64,000 bases of DNA from NCBI RefSeq assembly GCF_024448895.1, contig NZ_JAMOIC010000001.1, positions 62,001 through 126,000 of the forward strand, read 5' to 3'. This document shows positions 18,881-28,900 of this stretch, one piece after another. Numbering within the stretch: the stretch's first letter is position 1; each line of letters opens with the position of its first letter. The position numbers and the translations under genes were made by a program. The notes under the pieces were generated by a model that saw nothing but the letters and a program-made list of their open reading frames with translations, was not told where the DNA came from and searched no databases. Origin of the DNA: Stutzerimonas stutzeri (GTDB lineage Bacteria; Pseudomonadota; Gammaproteobacteria; Pseudomonadales; Pseudomonadaceae).

Positions 18881-19990
18881 TTAGTTTTGTTTTCTGCTCA
18901 AGCCACGCTCGCGCAGATATTCGACAACGGCTTGCTGCTCCCCGGCGAATTCGATTCGAGCGGCCTTGCTCTCGCGCTGGTAGGCATACATCGGATCGTA
19001 ATACTGCGTCAGCAACGCTGCGATCCACTCCCGGTGCAGATCGACCGCACCGGTGCTCACCTGCTCTGCCAGCGCCCTATCCATTATCGCGGCCAGTCGG
19101 TTATAGCACTCACCCCCCAGCCGCTTGCTGATATTGACCAGACTTTGCTGCAAACGCTCGGCAAATGCCGAGAATCCTTCTTCGCCGTGCTCCACAATGA
19201 ACTCAGCGCAGAGGTCGATTACATAGTCCTTGAGGATTCGATCGATCCTTCCCTCCAGACTGTCCTCTAGCCAGACCAGCGGATAGCCCTGCATGCCTTG
19301 AAAGAGCGGCAGAGGAATCGAGCACCGCCCAACTAGCCGGGCTTCGTCTTCGAGGATGAATTGCCGGGCACCAGCGGCCTGCATCTTCAGCAAGCGGATG
19401 GCGAGCATGTTTTCGAAATCGATCTGCACTGGCTGCGGTGTGGCACGTTTGCCGAAACTGGAACCTCGATGATTGGCGATGCCTTCAAGGTCGACACTTT
19501 CATCCAATCGCGCCAGGACCTCGGTCTTGCCTGTCCCGGTCATGCCGCCGACCAGCACGAAATCGTCCTGCGCCGCCGACTGTTCGATGGTTTCCAGCAG
19601 AAAATGACGCATCGCCTTGTAACCGCCCGTCACGCGCGGATAGTCGATACCCGCCTCGCTTTTGAGCCATTGCTGGACTAGCTGCGAGCGCAATCCGCCG
19701 CGGAAGCAGTAGATGTAGCCATGGGGATGCTGGCGGGCGAACTCGACCCATGCCTCGATGCGCTCAGTCTTGACCTGGCCACTGACCAACCGATGGCCCA
19801 GCTCGATCGCCGCCTGCTGACCATGCTGCTTGTAGCAGGTGCCGACCTTCTGCCGCTCGACGTCGTTCATCAATGGCAGATTGACGGTCAGGGGAAAGGC
19901 GCCTTTGGCGAACTCTACCGGCGCACGGGCGTCCATCATCGGAACGTCGTTGAGGAAAAGCTCCCGGAAGTTATCGGTATCTCCACGCAT
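18881..19990 (-). CDS. selU: tRNA 2-selenouridine synthase
   Basis: A 369-residue protein (SelU/MnmH/YbbB). The N-terminal rhodanese domain has its catalytic Cys in [13 protein letters not shown] (about residue 96). The C-terminal P-loop domain has Walker [13 protein letters not shown]. It replaces sulfur by selenium, via a geranylated intermediate, at wobble s2U of tRNAs for Lys, Glu and Gln, using selenophosphate. The ATG at 19990 overlaps the selD stop (ATGA), so the selenium donor and its user are translationally coupled. Confidence 0.95.
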   Translation of the reverse strand: MRGDTDNFRELFLNDVPMMDARAPVEFAKGAFPLTVNLPLMNDVERQKVGTCYKQHGQQAAIELGHRLVSGQVKTERIEAWVEFARQHPHGYIYCFRGGLRSQLVQQWLKSEAGIDYPRVTGGYKAMRHFLLETIEQSAAQDDFVLVGGMTGTGKTEVLARLDESVDLEGIANHRGSSFGKRATPQPVQIDFENMLAIRLLKMQAAGARQFILEDEARLVGRCSIPLPLFQGMQGYPLVWLEDSLEGRIDRILKDYVIDLCAEFIVEHGEEGFSAFAERLQQSLVNISKRLGGECYNRLAAIMDRALAEQVSTGAVDLHREWIAALLTQYYDPMYAYQRESKAARIEFAGEQQAVVEYLRERGLSRKQN

Positions 19991-21024
19991 CAACGAACCT
20001 CGACAGCGAAGGCGCCGGCTTCGACCAGTTGCCCGATCGGCTCCAGTGCCAGCCCTAGCTCCGCAGCAACCGCCTGGAACTCGCTATCGCCTTGAGGATC
20101 GACCGCCACCAGCAGACCACCGCTGGTCTGTGGATCGCAAAGCAGCTGCTTATGCGCCTCATCGAGCGCGCCGATGCGCTCACCATAACTATCGAAATTG
20201 CGTCCAGTACCACCCGGTACACAACCCTGCTCCAGGTAATACTCCACGCCCGGCAGACGCGGGACGCGTGCATATTCGATTTCAGCAGTCAGACCACTGC
20301 CATCCGCCATTTCCACCAGATGGCCTAGCAGGCCGAAACCGGTGACATCGGTCATGGCGCGCACGCCTGCCAGCTTGCCGAACCGGCTGCCTGGAGTGTT
20401 GAGGGTGCACATCCAGTCACGGGCCAGGCCAATATCCTCGGCGCGTAACTTGGCCTTCTTCTCGGCAGTGGTGAGGATGCCAATGCCCAAAGGCTTGGTG
20501 AGATAAAGCTTGCAGCCAACCGTCGCTGTATCATTTCGCTTCATCTGCGCCTTGTTCACCAGCCCGGTCACGGCCAGGCCGAAGATGGGCTCAGGGGCAT
20601 CTATCGAGTGGCCCCCAGCCAGGGGAATGCCCGCTGCGTCGCAGACGGCGCGGCCACCGGCAATCACTTCTCGTGCGACTTCCGGCGGCAGGACATTGAC
20701 CGGCCAACCCAGAATGGCGATCGCCATCAACGGATCACCACCCATCGCGTAAATGTCGCTGATGGCATTGGTGGCTGCGATGCGCCCAAAATCGAATGGA
20801 TCGTCGACGATGGGCATGAAGAAATCCGTGGTCGATACAACGCCACGCTCTTCATCGATGCCGTAAACCGCGGCATCGTCGCGCGAAGCATTGCCCACCC
20901 ACAGGCGCGGATCGAGATTCTGCGCCCCGCTGCCGGCAAGGATCACGTCCAGCACCTTGGGTGAGATCTTGCAGCCGCAGCCGGCACCGTGACTGTATTG
21001 CGTGAGGCGGATCGGTTCGCTCAT
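19990..21024 (-). CDS. selD: Selenophosphate synthetase (selenide, water dikinase)
   Basis: A 344-residue AIR-synthase-like enzyme. The N-terminal Gly-rich loop [12 protein letters not shown] holds the active-site Cys and Lys (near residues 17-20). Further motifs are [43 protein letters not shown] and [12 protein letters not shown]. It makes selenophosphate from selenide and ATP. A Cys rather than selenocysteine at the active site means the gene itself needs no UGA recoding. It is the upstream partner of selU in a two-gene operon. Confidence 0.96.
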   Translation of the reverse strand: MSEPIRLTQYSHGAGCGCKISPKVLDVILAGSGAQNLDPRLWVGNASRDDAAVYGIDEERGVVSTTDFFMPIVDDPFDFGRIAATNAISDIYAMGGDPLMAIAILGWPVNVLPPEVAREVIAGGRAVCDAAGIPLAGGHSIDAPEPIFGLAVTGLVNKAQMKRNDTATVGCKLYLTKPLGIGILTTAEKKAKLRAEDIGLARDWMCTLNTPGSRFGKLAGVRAMTDVTGFGLLGHLVEMADGSGLTAEIEYARVPRLPGVEYYLEQGCVPGGTGRNFDSYGERIGALDEAHKQLLCDPQTSGGLLVAVDPQGDSEFQAVAAELGLALEPIGQLVEAGAFAVEVR

Positions 21025-21234
21025 CTGTGAGGCTCTCGTGACGCTGGCAAAACGGGCGCCGATTGTAGCAAGAAGGCCATCGGAGGGCGGAGTACGCCAA
21101 TACGCGGCAGAATTCGTGAACCACGCGCAAGGTTCTGATCCGATGATATGGCTGCTGCTGATTTAGGCAACATCGCCCCTTGATGCGTCAGCCCTGAGGC
21201 TTGAAGCTATGGCCCCTGCCAAAGGGAGAATCGC

Positions 21235-22224
21235 ATGGGCAACAAGGTCGCACTGGTACTGGGTTCGGGTGGAGCGCGAGGGTACGCGCACATCGGTGTA
21301 ATCGAAGAGCTCACTGCGCGCGGGTATGAAATCAGCTGCATCGCGGGCTGCTCCATGGGCGCGGTCGTAGGGGGAATCTACGCTGCCGGAAAACTGGATG
21401 AGTACCGAGAGTGGATCGAGAGCCTGGACTATTTCGATATGCTGAGGCTTGTCGATCCGAGCTTCAGTCTTGGGGCTATACGCGGCGAAAAAATATTCGG
21501 CCGCATTCGGGAGATGCTGGGCTCGATCAACATTGAAGACCTGCCGATCCCGTTCACCGCAGTCGCGGCTGACCTGACCAATCAACAGGAGATCTGGTTT
21601 CAGGAAGGCAACCTGGAGCTGGCGATGCGCGCCTCGGCCGCCATTCCAAGCCTGTTCACCCCGGTCATGCAGGGCAACCGGATGCTGGTGGACGGCGGGA
21701 TTCTGAACCCGTTGCCGATCGTCCCGGTGGTGTCCAGCCACAGCGACATCATCATCGCGGTCAACCTCAATGCGAACAATCACCGGCAGTATCCGCTACC
21801 GGAAGTGATCCGCCCTGGCCGCTTTGACGCCATGGTCAGCTCTATCAGTTCGCATATACCCTTCTGGCGCAGCAAGGGGCTGGAGGAACAGATCGCGGAG
21901 CTCAATGGGGTCGAAGCGCCTGATATCGACAGCCTGCCGCCTGCTGCACCATCGGCACCGAGTGCTCCGAAATCTGCAGAAGGCTCGATGGTGGTGGACG
22001 TGGGCGGGCCCGCGTCGTTGCTCGAGCTCATCAACCAGAGCTTCGAGGTGATGCAATCCTCGCTTACGCAGTACAAGATCGCCGGCTATCCGCCAAATGT
22101 GCTGATCAACATCCCCAAACGTGCCTGCCGGTTCTACGAGTTCTACAAGGCACCGGAGCTGATCAAGCTGGGGCAGATCATTGCGAGGGATACGCTCGAT
22201 AAATACGAGCACGATCAGCTCTAA
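21235..22224 (+). CDS. Patatin-like phospholipase, RssA family
   Basis: A 329-residue protein with the Gly-rich oxyanion motif GSGGARGYAHIGVIEEL, nucleophile elbow GCSMGAVVGG (Ser about residue 41) and catalytic Asp in VDGGILNPLP. The last 120 residues include a Pro/Ala/Ser-rich linker (PPAAPSAPSAPKS) and a helical tail ending DKYEHDQL. No signal peptide, so probably cytoplasmic lipid acyl hydrolase activity. AAAGGGAGAA precedes the ATG. It converges with the next gene, 12 bp apart. Confidence 0.88.
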   Translation: MGNKVALVLGSGGARGYAHIGVIEELTARGYEISCIAGCSMGAVVGGIYAAGKLDEYREWIESLDYFDMLRLVDPSFSLGAIRGEKIFGRIREMLGSINIEDLPIPFTAVAADLTNQQEIWFQEGNLELAMRASAAIPSLFTPVMQGNRMLVDGGILNPLPIVPVVSSHSDIIIAVNLNANNHRQYPLPEVIRPGRFDAMVSSISSHIPFWRSKGLEEQIAELNGVEAPDIDSLPPAAPSAPSAPKSAEGSMVVDVGGPASLLELINQSFEVMQSSLTQYKIAGYPPNVLINIPKRACRFYEFYKAPELIKLGQIIARDTLDKYEHDQL

Positions 22225-22236
22225 TCACAGGGATCA

Positions 22237-23301
22237 TCAGGCCGGCGGCTTATCAGCCGCGGCTACTTCCGGCATCTCCTTGATCAGCCAGTCACCCAGC
22301 AGGCTATAGGCGACCGCAAGCAGTGTTGGGCCAAGGAAAAGGCCCATGAACCCAAAGGCCAACACGCCACCAAACACCCCAAGCAACACCACCACCAGCG
22401 GCAGATTACCGCCGCGACTGATCAGATAGGGTTTCAGGACATTGTCCACCCCGCTGATGATGAACATGCCCCAAATGCCGAGAAACACGGCCATGCCGTA
22501 TTGTCCTTGCCACGCCAGCCAGGCAACTGCGGGGCCCCAGATCAGCGGCGGAACCATCAGAAAACTGAAGGCAAAGGTCAACAGACCAAGGATCAGCGCA
22601 CCCGGAATGCCGGCGATGGTGAATCCGACATATGCCAGGATTGCTTGTGCTGCGGCAGTCCCGATCACACCGTTGACGACACGCTGAACCGTACCGGCGA
22701 CGAGTTCGAGGTAATGATCGGCACGGTCACCTATCAACCGGTGCAGCAGGCTATGGACGAATGCTGCCAGCTTGGGGCCGTCGCGGTAGAAAAAGAACAC
22801 CAGCACCAGGCTCAATGCCAGTTCCAGCATTCCCCCGCCGATACGCGCGCTTCTTACCAGCAACCAGTTGCCGACCTGCCCGATATACGGGCGGACTGTC
22901 GCAAAGAAGGCAGTGCCCTGCTCGTCCAGCGTGTTCCAGAGATTCAGCAGGCTATCGCCAATCAGCGGCAGCTCACCCAGCCATTGCGGCGGCGACGGCA
23001 GGCCCTGCACTTGAAGATTGTGCACCAGCACATTCACTTCCCGGATCTGATCGGCGATGTTGAAACCCAGCCAGACCAGCGGAACGGCAACCAGCACCAT
23101 CCAGCCTACCGTCAGCAGGGTTGCTGCCAATGTCGAGTTACCTTTCAACCAGCGAGTCAGCACCCGCATGACCGGCCAGCTGGCGAACGCCAATACAGCT
23201 GCCCAAAACAGCGCCGAGGCGAACGGAGCCAGCACCCACACGCAGGCGCCAAGCAGCACCAGGAGCAGAATCTGCACCAGCAGACGATCGTTGTTGAGCA
23301 T
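22237..23301 (-). CDS. AI-2E family (PerM/YdiK-like) membrane transporter
   Basis: A 354-residue protein with about seven to eight TM helices in the AI-2E/UPF0118 arrangement: two N-terminal pairs, a periplasmic helical segment (about 80-150), and a C-terminal bundle containing the family motif ISRGGNLPLVVVLLGVFGGVLAFGFMGLFLGPTLLAV in pieces. Some members export autoinducer-2 and others act as Na+/H+ antiporters, so the substrate cannot be assigned here. It ends in a short charged tail. Confidence 0.85.
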   Translation of the reverse strand: MLNNDRLLVQILLLVLLGACVWVLAPFASALFWAAVLAFASWPVMRVLTRWLKGNSTLAATLLTVGWMVLVAVPLVWLGFNIADQIREVNVLVHNLQVQGLPSPPQWLGELPLIGDSLLNLWNTLDEQGTAFFATVRPYIGQVGNWLLVRSARIGGGMLELALSLVLVFFFYRDGPKLAAFVHSLLHRLIGDRADHYLELVAGTVQRVVNGVIGTAAAQAILAYVGFTIAGIPGALILGLLTFAFSFLMVPPLIWGPAVAWLAWQGQYGMAVFLGIWGMFIISGVDNVLKPYLISRGGNLPLVVVLLGVFGGVLAFGFMGLFLGPTLLAVAYSLLGDWLIKEMPEVAAADKPPA

Positions 23302-23381
23302 GGTGTTACCTATGGATGTACAAGGTGCGCTTTAGAACAAAGCGCACCGGGGGGACGGCTATTGCAGTATGAAACGCACCC

Positions 23382-24185
23382 TTAACGCAATAGCTTGATA
23401 AGCAGGCCGTCTTCATCAGACGCCTCTGCCTCTATCCGCCTAGCCTTGACGCGTTCTTGCGTCAGCGCCTCATACCAGCCGGCAGCGCCCTTACCTTCCA
23501 AGGCGACCCTAACGGTGCTGTCGAGTCGGAGGACGTTTGCCAGCAGCGCACCCCATTCTGCGGTGGGTTCCTGAGGCAAACGCGGCAGTCGGAGTTCGCC
23601 GGTACTCTTCAGTTGGCGCAACAAGGTGGCCGGATTGGGCAAGATGATTCCAAGCGAGTCTTCAGGAACAAAGGATTCCACCTGTAAATACGAACGTCCA
23701 TTACCCCGGGTGATGCCATACAGCGCCATGAAGCGGTCTGAATCGCCGGGCAGACGCGCCAGCAGATAGGCTTGGCGCGCTTCGGGGCCATACAGCGCCG
23801 AACGCTGAAAAACGTCGTTAGCCCATAGACTGCTGGAACCGCATTCACGTCCCTCGCACCAGAAGAGCAGCTCGGCACCGTCTTCCACCAATCGATTTCG
23901 CGCTCGCTCGAACGCCTCGATACCGCTATGGACGGCCGGTAGCTGATAAGTGACGGCTGTCAGCTGACCACCAGCGCTAATCTGATCACTCGTACGCACT
24001 TGCCCGCTGATCCGGCGAATCGAGTCCAGCGGGTAAGTCCGCTCCAGCACCTGCCCTTCCTTGAAGGCAACGATCTCCGACTGGGGATACCGTGGCAACG
24101 CGTCGAAATCGCGGCTGCCCGGCGAGTCAGCAGCGCCAGCGGCCGCTGATGCCGCCATCAGCACGGTCAGTCCGATGGTTCGCAT
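23382..24185 (-). CDS. DUF4892 domain-containing exported protein
   Basis: 267 residues from the ATG at 24185, with a signal peptide MRTIGLTVLMAASAAAGAADS. The mature protein begins SRDFDALPRYPQSEIV, the conserved start of DUF4892. It has a Cys pair in FWCEGRECGSSSLWAND (about 115) and a C-terminal OmpA-like stretch (TGELRLPRLP onward). Periplasmic. Function unknown; the family is common in Pseudomonas. Confidence 0.82.
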   Translation of the reverse strand: MRTIGLTVLMAASAAAGAADSPGSRDFDALPRYPQSEIVAFKEGQVLERTYPLDSIRRISGQVRTSDQISAGGQLTAVTYQLPAVHSGIEAFERARNRLVEDGAELLFWCEGRECGSSSLWANDVFQRSALYGPEARQAYLLARLPGDSDRFMALYGITRGNGRSYLQVESFVPEDSLGIILPNPATLLRQLKSTGELRLPRLPQEPTAEWGALLANVLRLDSTVRVALEGKGAAGWYEALTQERVKARRIEAEASDEDGLLIKLLR

Positions 24186-24363
24186 GCGGCACCTCAACGG
24201 AACACCATCGGCGCTGTGGTCCGCCCGTTGGATATGGAAGAGGTATCGGAGTCAATCATCGAGGTGGTCCCTGCTAAAACGATGGCCCAGCCTCGCCAGT
24301 TGGCAAAAGCAAGTCAAGCAAGGCTTTGCGACAGATTCTTGCGTAAACGCCACGGGCCTTGAA

Positions 24364-25221
24364 TCAAACTGCGCAGAACGGGTTGAAAACTGCTGCTACG
24401 GCTTCAGCGCCAGGCTGGTCATCCAGATGGAGATGGTGCCCACCGTGAAGGCGATGCCGCGAAAATGGAAAGGACTCGATCAGCTCGAGCATAGCGGGCT
24501 GAGTCATCAGCCCCTGCTCCGCCAGCACCAGGCTCGCGGGGCACTCGACACGATTCACGAACGCCATGGCATGTGCACGACTGAGGCGCATCGGCGAAGG
24601 CAGCATCAGACGCGCATCCGTGCGCCAGGTATAACCGCCAGGTACGGGCATCAGCCCTCTGAGGGCTAGCCGTTCGGCCGCATCATGACTTACCGCGCCG
24701 ACACCTTTCATGCGGGCTGCCACAGCCTGCTCGAAGCTCTCATATACCGGTTTGCGCTTGTCATCGACAGCGAGCAACGCCTGGAGTGATTCGCCTAGTT
24801 TCTGTGGTGCGGTGTCAGCTTCGCCAGTGTAGGGAATCACACCATCGATCAATGCCAACCGCTCGACCCTGTCCGGCATGGCGCCAGCGAGCAGGACAGA
24901 CACGATGGCCCCCATGGAATGGCCCAGCAGTGAAAAGCGCTTCCAGCCGAACTGTTCGGCGGTCTGCAGCACATCGTGAGCGTAGTCCCAGATGTTGTAA
25001 GCCGCGCCTGTCGGCCGGTGATCAGAATGCCCGTGCCCCGGAAGGTCAAGCGCAACGATCCGTACACCTTTCATCAGCGGCGCCAGTCGCGAGAAGGTAG
25101 CTGCATTGTCCAACCAGCCGTGCAGAGCGATCACCGGGCGGCCATCCTCGGGGCCGTAGAGGTGCGCAGCGACTTCTATGTGCGGCAAGCTCAAGCGGAT
25201 TTCTTCGAACGGAACATTCAT
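24364..25221 (-). CDS. Alpha/beta fold hydrolase
   Basis: A 285-residue hydrolase with the oxyanion motif ALHGWLDNAATF (HGW, about residue 33), nucleophile elbow LLGHSMGAIVS (Ser about 103), and a C-terminal His in HRLHGGHHLHLDDQPG. A cap domain lies between. No signal peptide. Its ATG overlaps the stop of the next upstream hydrolase gene (ATGA), so the two related hydrolases are coupled. Substrate unknown; similar genes sit side by side at the equivalent P. aeruginosa locus. Confidence 0.88.
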   Translation of the reverse strand: MNVPFEEIRLSLPHIEVAAHLYGPEDGRPVIALHGWLDNAATFSRLAPLMKGVRIVALDLPGHGHSDHRPTGAAYNIWDYAHDVLQTAEQFGWKRFSLLGHSMGAIVSVLLAGAMPDRVERLALIDGVIPYTGEADTAPQKLGESLQALLAVDDKRKPVYESFEQAVAARMKGVGAVSHDAAERLALRGLMPVPGGYTWRTDARLMLPSPMRLSRAHAMAFVNRVECPASLVLAEQGLMTQPAMLELIESFPFSRHRLHGGHHLHLDDQPGAEAVAAVFNPFCAV

Positions 25222-26024
25222 GCAGCACCTCTTCTGTCCAGCTCACTCCAGCGGCTGAACACCTGTTTAAGCAGAATTGCCGTGTCATGTGGGCGCTCGA
25301 GTGGAAACATGTGCCCCCCCGGCAGGGTGTGGGATTCGCCATGAGTCACCAGCCTCAGCAGATAGGCATGATGGGGCAGCACGACTCGACTCTGGCGCCC
25401 CCGCACGACGGCGAGCGGTATTTTCAGCGCGTGTGGCCAACCCGGCGTCACGTGCGGCACGCTTCGATAGATGCGAATTTCCGTCTCAGGATCGAACCGA
25501 AGACGCAGGCCCTGAGCCGTCTGCTCCAGTCCATGCTCGACATAGGCGTCCAGACAGTCCGGGTCGAATCCGCGGAACAACGCCTTGCTGGTGAAATAGT
25601 TACGTGCCTCTTCTTCACCGCTGAACAGCTCGCGTCGGCCCAGCGTCCGCCCCGCGGGTGTCAGCCGGTCTATGAAGCCGAAACGCTTGGCCGCCCAGAT
25701 CAATGTCTGGTCGAACCAAGTGGGCATCGGCGAATCGAGCATGACCACACCCCGGTAGAATTCCGGGCGTTGCAGCGCGGCATGGTAATGAAGCATGCCA
25801 CCGAGCGAGTGCCCAACTCCCCAGACAGGCTCATCCAGCGCGGCAAGCTGCTCGAGCAATTCCTGCACCAGGTTCTGCCAGTTATCGTCCACCGGGAAGC
25901 GCGGGTCGTGCCCATGCTGGTCTAGATGAGTAACGGCATACTCGGGCGTCAGCGCCTCGAACAGCTTGCGATAGGTAGCGGATGGAAAGCCGTTGGCATG
26001 GGCGAAGAAGATGCGTTGCGTCAT
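25218..26024 (-). CDS. Alpha/beta fold hydrolase
   Basis: A 268-residue cytoplasmic hydrolase with a FAHANGFPSATYR start (HANG oxyanion motif), nucleophile elbow VGHSLGGMLHY (Ser about 95) and a C-terminal catalytic His in HTLPGGHMFPLERP. It belongs to the same broad group as its downstream neighbour but is clearly diverged from it. First gene of the coupled pair. Substrate unknown. Confidence 0.88.
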   Translation of the reverse strand: MTQRIFFAHANGFPSATYRKLFEALTPEYAVTHLDQHGHDPRFPVDDNWQNLVQELLEQLAALDEPVWGVGHSLGGMLHYHAALQRPEFYRGVVMLDSPMPTWFDQTLIWAAKRFGFIDRLTPAGRTLGRRELFSGEEEARNYFTSKALFRGFDPDCLDAYVEHGLEQTAQGLRLRFDPETEIRIYRSVPHVTPGWPHALKIPLAVVRGRQSRVVLPHHAYLLRLVTHGESHTLPGGHMFPLERPHDTAILLKQVFSRWSELDRRGAA

Positions 26025-26128
26025 GATTTCGATGCGACCGGAAGAAGGCGATCATTGTCTGGCCCCCTTCCGCTTACGGCAATCGGCGGGAATGGCAGAA
26101 CGGAAGGCAGTCCTGCCAAACGAGGCGC

Positions 26129-26584
26129 CTACGACGCCTCTTTGCGCCTCGGGCTGGCTTCGCCCAGGGGAACAACCGCTACGGTCAGACGGGAAATACA
26201 GCTGAGCTTGCCATCGTCACCGCTCAGCCGGATGTCCCAGACGTGGCTGGAGCGTCCAAGATGGACCGGACGACATACGGCGGTTACGCGACCGCTGCGT
26301 AGCGCGCGGATATGGTTGGCGTTTACTTCCAGGCCAACGCAATAAAACCGGTCGGGGTCGATACACAGATAACTGGCCATTGAGCCTGCCGTTTCCGCCA
26401 GCACCACCGAAGCGCCACCGTGCAACAGGCCATAGGGCTGATGCGTGCGTGAATCGACCACCATGCTTGCTGTAATCGAATCCTCATCGAAGCTTTCGAA
26501 CCGGATATCGAGCAGTTCCACGATGGTGTTCTTACGGTTTTCGTTGAGTTGTTCCAAATCCGGGGGACGGTGCCAAATGCTCAA
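26129..26584 (-). CDS. Hotdog-fold thioesterase, PaaI/YdiI-like
   Basis: A 151-residue single-hotdog enzyme starting with a TTG at 26584 (MSIWHRPPDLEQL...), six bases after a clear GGAGAG. The alternative GTG at 26638 would add 18 residues that read as leader sequence. Active-site motif HQPYGLLHGGASVVLAETAGS. Members hydrolyse acyl-CoA or aryl-CoA thioesters such as the DHNA-CoA type. The closest positional counterpart is P. aeruginosa PA1618. Confidence 0.88.
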   Translation of the reverse strand: MSIWHRPPDLEQLNENRKNTIVELLDIRFESFDEDSITASMVVDSRTHQPYGLLHGGASVVLAETAGSMASYLCIDPDRFYCVGLEVNANHIRALRSGRVTAVCRPVHLGRSSHVWDIRLSGDDGKLSCISRLTVAVVPLGEASPRRKEAS

Positions 26585-26654
26585 GAGTCGCTCTCCATTA
26601 TTGTTATAGATGACCACTTTGTTTGATGTTGTATGCACCTGGGTAACGCTGCAC

Positions 26655-27113
26655 TCAGGACGGGTGGCGCAGCCCGGTCAGGCGCATCAGGCCAGTCGCG
26701 ATGTACTCGCCTTCCAGCTCCGCAAGACTGGCAGTGGCCATTGGAATCGGGGTGTCCCGATGGCCATTGATCAGCCATCCGCCAAGCACACCGACAAAGG
26801 GCTGATGGGTGACGAGCAGCAGATTCTGCTCACTACGGCGATCCAGATAAAGCATCGCATCACCGGGATCGGATTCAGGAGTCAGCCAGGGCACCGTCTC
26901 CACCGGACCGGAGAATCCAAGCACCTGACGGACGATCTCGGCGGTCTGCTGGGCCCGCTGATAAGGGCTGACAAGGATGACTTGAAGAGGCTGACCCTGC
27001 AGGTAAGCAGCCGTGCTTTCGACCTCAAGGCGCCCGTTCTCGGTTAGATTGCGTTCTGCGTCCGTTCGCGCCTTGGGTTCGGCCTCCCCGTGACGCAACA
27101 GCCACAACTTCAT
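26655..27113 (-). CDS. sixA: Phosphohistidine phosphatase SixA
   Basis: A 152-residue histidine phosphatase. The catalytic RHG motif is at the N-terminus (MKLWLLRHGEAEP), with supporting residues in SPYQRAQQTAEI and the second catalytic His in LLVTHQPFVG. The ATG at 27113 overlaps the upstream DUF4389 gene by 4 bp; the open frame further upstream lies inside that gene. SixA acts on phosphohistidine in phosphotransfer proteins (ArcB, NPr in E. coli); the target here is unknown. Confidence 0.9.
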   Translation of the reverse strand: MKLWLLRHGEAEPKARTDAERNLTENGRLEVESTAAYLQGQPLQVILVSPYQRAQQTAEIVRQVLGFSGPVETVPWLTPESDPGDAMLYLDRRSEQNLLLVTHQPFVGVLGGWLINGHRDTPIPMATASLAELEGEYIATGLMRLTGLRHPS

Positions 27114-27448
27114 GGCTGTGCCTCCTGCTCTGGAGGGGCTGGAGTGACCGGAGTAACCGTTTCCCTGTCCGCTGGACGTGGCTTGGGCCAATCCGACATC
27201 GGCCATGGCTTACGATCAGTGTTGAACGTACCGAACCTACCGATCTGCGCTACGTACTGGCTCAGGCTGTCACCCAGTTCCAGCAGCGCTTCGTTCGGCC
27301 TACCCTTGACCGCCTGCAGAATCAGCTGAGCGGCTACAACAACCAGCAGTACCAGCTCGGCTATCTGCCAGACAAAAAAGAAAACCAGCATCCAGACTGC
27401 GCGCAGGATCAGTGACTCCCGCTCCGCGCTGCGTTGTGATGTGCTCAT
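27110..27448 (-). CDS. DUF4389 domain membrane protein
   Basis: A 112-residue protein with two hydrophobic segments (about 15-45: LRAVWMLVFFFVWQIAELVLLVVVAAQLI), then a conserved LLELGDSLSQYVAQIGRFGTFNTD block and a Pro/Thr-rich tail. DUF4389 is a family of unknown function. It sits between gpsA (17 bp downstream of gpsA) and sixA (4-bp overlap), implying one operon gpsA-DUF4389-sixA. Confidence 0.85.
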   Translation of the reverse strand: MSTSQRSAERESLILRAVWMLVFFFVWQIAELVLLVVVAAQLILQAVKGRPNEALLELGDSLSQYVAQIGRFGTFNTDRKPWPMSDWPKPRPADRETVTPVTPAPPEQEAQP

Positions 27449-27465
27449 TGATCGCTCCGTTCGTC

Positions 27466-28488
27466 TCAGAAACCGTCGGTGGAAATGAAATCTACGTCGG
27501 TCTTCGGCTCCCCGCGCATCAATAGCGCGATGACCTGTTCCAGCGTACGCCCCTCAAACAGAATGGCATGCAGGCCAGCGACCAGTGGCATGTAGACCTG
27601 CAACTCCTCTGCTTTGGTCTTCAGGACCTTGATGGTATTCACGCCCTCGGCAACCTCACCCAGACGCGAAACCGCTTCTTCGAGACTCAACCCTTCCCCC
27701 AATGCATAACCGACCTGGAAGTTTCGACTCTTGGAAGACGTGCAGGTGACGATAAGATCGCCCACCCCTGCCAAACCCAGAAATGTCATGGGATTGGCCC
27801 CGAGCTTGACGGCGAACCGGGTCATCTCTGCCAATGCGCGGGTAATCAGCATGCTCCGCGTGTTTTCCCCCATACCAAGGGCCGCAGCCATGCCGGCCAT
27901 GATCGCGTAAACGTTCTTCAGGGCACCGCCCAGCTCTACGCCAAAGCGATCAGCGCTGGCGTATACGCGGAAGGTGCGCCCGTGCAGAGCCTGCTGCACG
28001 CTGCGGCACAGCGCCTCATCGTTACTCGCCACCACCGTCGCGGTAAGGGCATGTTCAGCAACTTCGCGTGCCAGGTTGGGGCCAGATATCACCCCGATCC
28101 TTGCCTCAGGGGCAATCTCTTCCAATATCTGGCTCATCAGCATGAAGCCCTGCGCCTCGATGCCCTTAGTGGTGCTGACCAACATCTTGCCTGCCAGTTG
28201 AGCAGCAAAAGGCGCAAGCGCCTGCCGGAGTGCGCTGGATGGAAGCGCCACGAAAGCCAGCTCACAGTCAGCCAAGGTCTGCCCAAGGTCAGTGACAGCC
28301 TCGACAGCCGGAAGCACCGTCACGCCCTTGAGATAACGCGGATTCTGCCTTTGCGTACGGATGCATTCGGCCTGGACGGCGTCCCTCATCCACAATCGGA
28401 CACTGTGGCCGTTCTCGGCCAGCAGGTTTGCAATGGCGGTTCCGAAACTACCGCCGCCAAGCACCGCAATGGGTTGCTGTTCAGTCAT
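27466..28488 (-). CDS. gpsA: Glycerol-3-phosphate dehydrogenase [NAD(P)+]
   Basis: A 340-residue enzyme. N-terminal Rossmann motif [20 protein letters not shown]. Catalytic and substrate-binding elements: [20 protein letters not shown] (catalytic Lys) and [20 protein letters not shown]. It reduces dihydroxyacetone phosphate to sn-glycerol-3-phosphate, the backbone of phospholipids, consistent with nearby fabAB. The ATG at 28488 is preferred over an upstream in-frame codon because it puts the Rossmann motif at the usual distance. Confidence 0.95.
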   Translation of the reverse strand: MTEQQPIAVLGGGSFGTAIANLLAENGHSVRLWMRDAVQAECIRTQRQNPRYLKGVTVLPAVEAVTDLGQTLADCELAFVALPSSALRQALAPFAAQLAGKMLVSTTKGIEAQGFMLMSQILEEIAPEARIGVISGPNLAREVAEHALTATVVASNDEALCRSVQQALHGRTFRVYASADRFGVELGGALKNVYAIMAGMAAALGMGENTRSMLITRALAEMTRFAVKLGANPMTFLGLAGVGDLIVTCTSSKSRNFQVGYALGEGLSLEEAVSRLGEVAEGVNTIKVLKTKAEELQVYMPLVAGLHAILFEGRTLEQVIALLMRGEPKTDVDFISTDGF

Positions 28489-28900
28489 GGTGTATCCGTT
28501 CTTGAGCACAGAGTGGCAGTGACCGGCATTATACGTAGCGATGTGCTCACAACCAGTAGAAAGCCAGATCTCAATGGAATCATCGAGTTACGGTAACCAT
28601 CGCTGCTGCTTTGACGGTTTTCCACTGCGACAAAGCTGGCTCATATGAGGCTGTTACACAATGGTCTATACAGGGTCAGGTCGTCGCAGGTTCGTTGTCG
28701 TGGTTAAGGAGTGTTAAAGTATCGGCCCGTTTCAGCCATGGCCGCCCAGTAGTTGGTCGGAACGAGCAATATCCATAACTTTAGTGCTGTGACTTTCACC
28801 GCAAGGTTGCAGTCTATGACTAGTCTTTATGATCGGACTCACGATTCTCGAGTCGGATAAAGCAGCAAGCCCTCCATAAAGGGACCATTGAGGAATACGC
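28489..28900. other. Intergenic region between gpsA and fabA
   Basis: 412 bp without a gene. It must hold the divergent gpsA and fabA promoters. A weak inverted repeat (CGGACTC at 28834 and GAGTCGG at 28850) lies about 45-65 bp before fabA and could be a regulator site, but I could not match it to a known FabR or DesT operator. Confidence 0.5.

Noticed and set aside
18504-19028. N-terminal extension of the flavin reductase
   Set aside because: The extension overlaps the lipoprotein gene and selU in another frame and has no domain; the ATG at 18503 gives the family's usual length.
28834-28856. A FabR or DesT operator upstream of fabA
   Set aside because: The inverted repeat is weak (one mismatch in seven) and does not match an operator I can recall.
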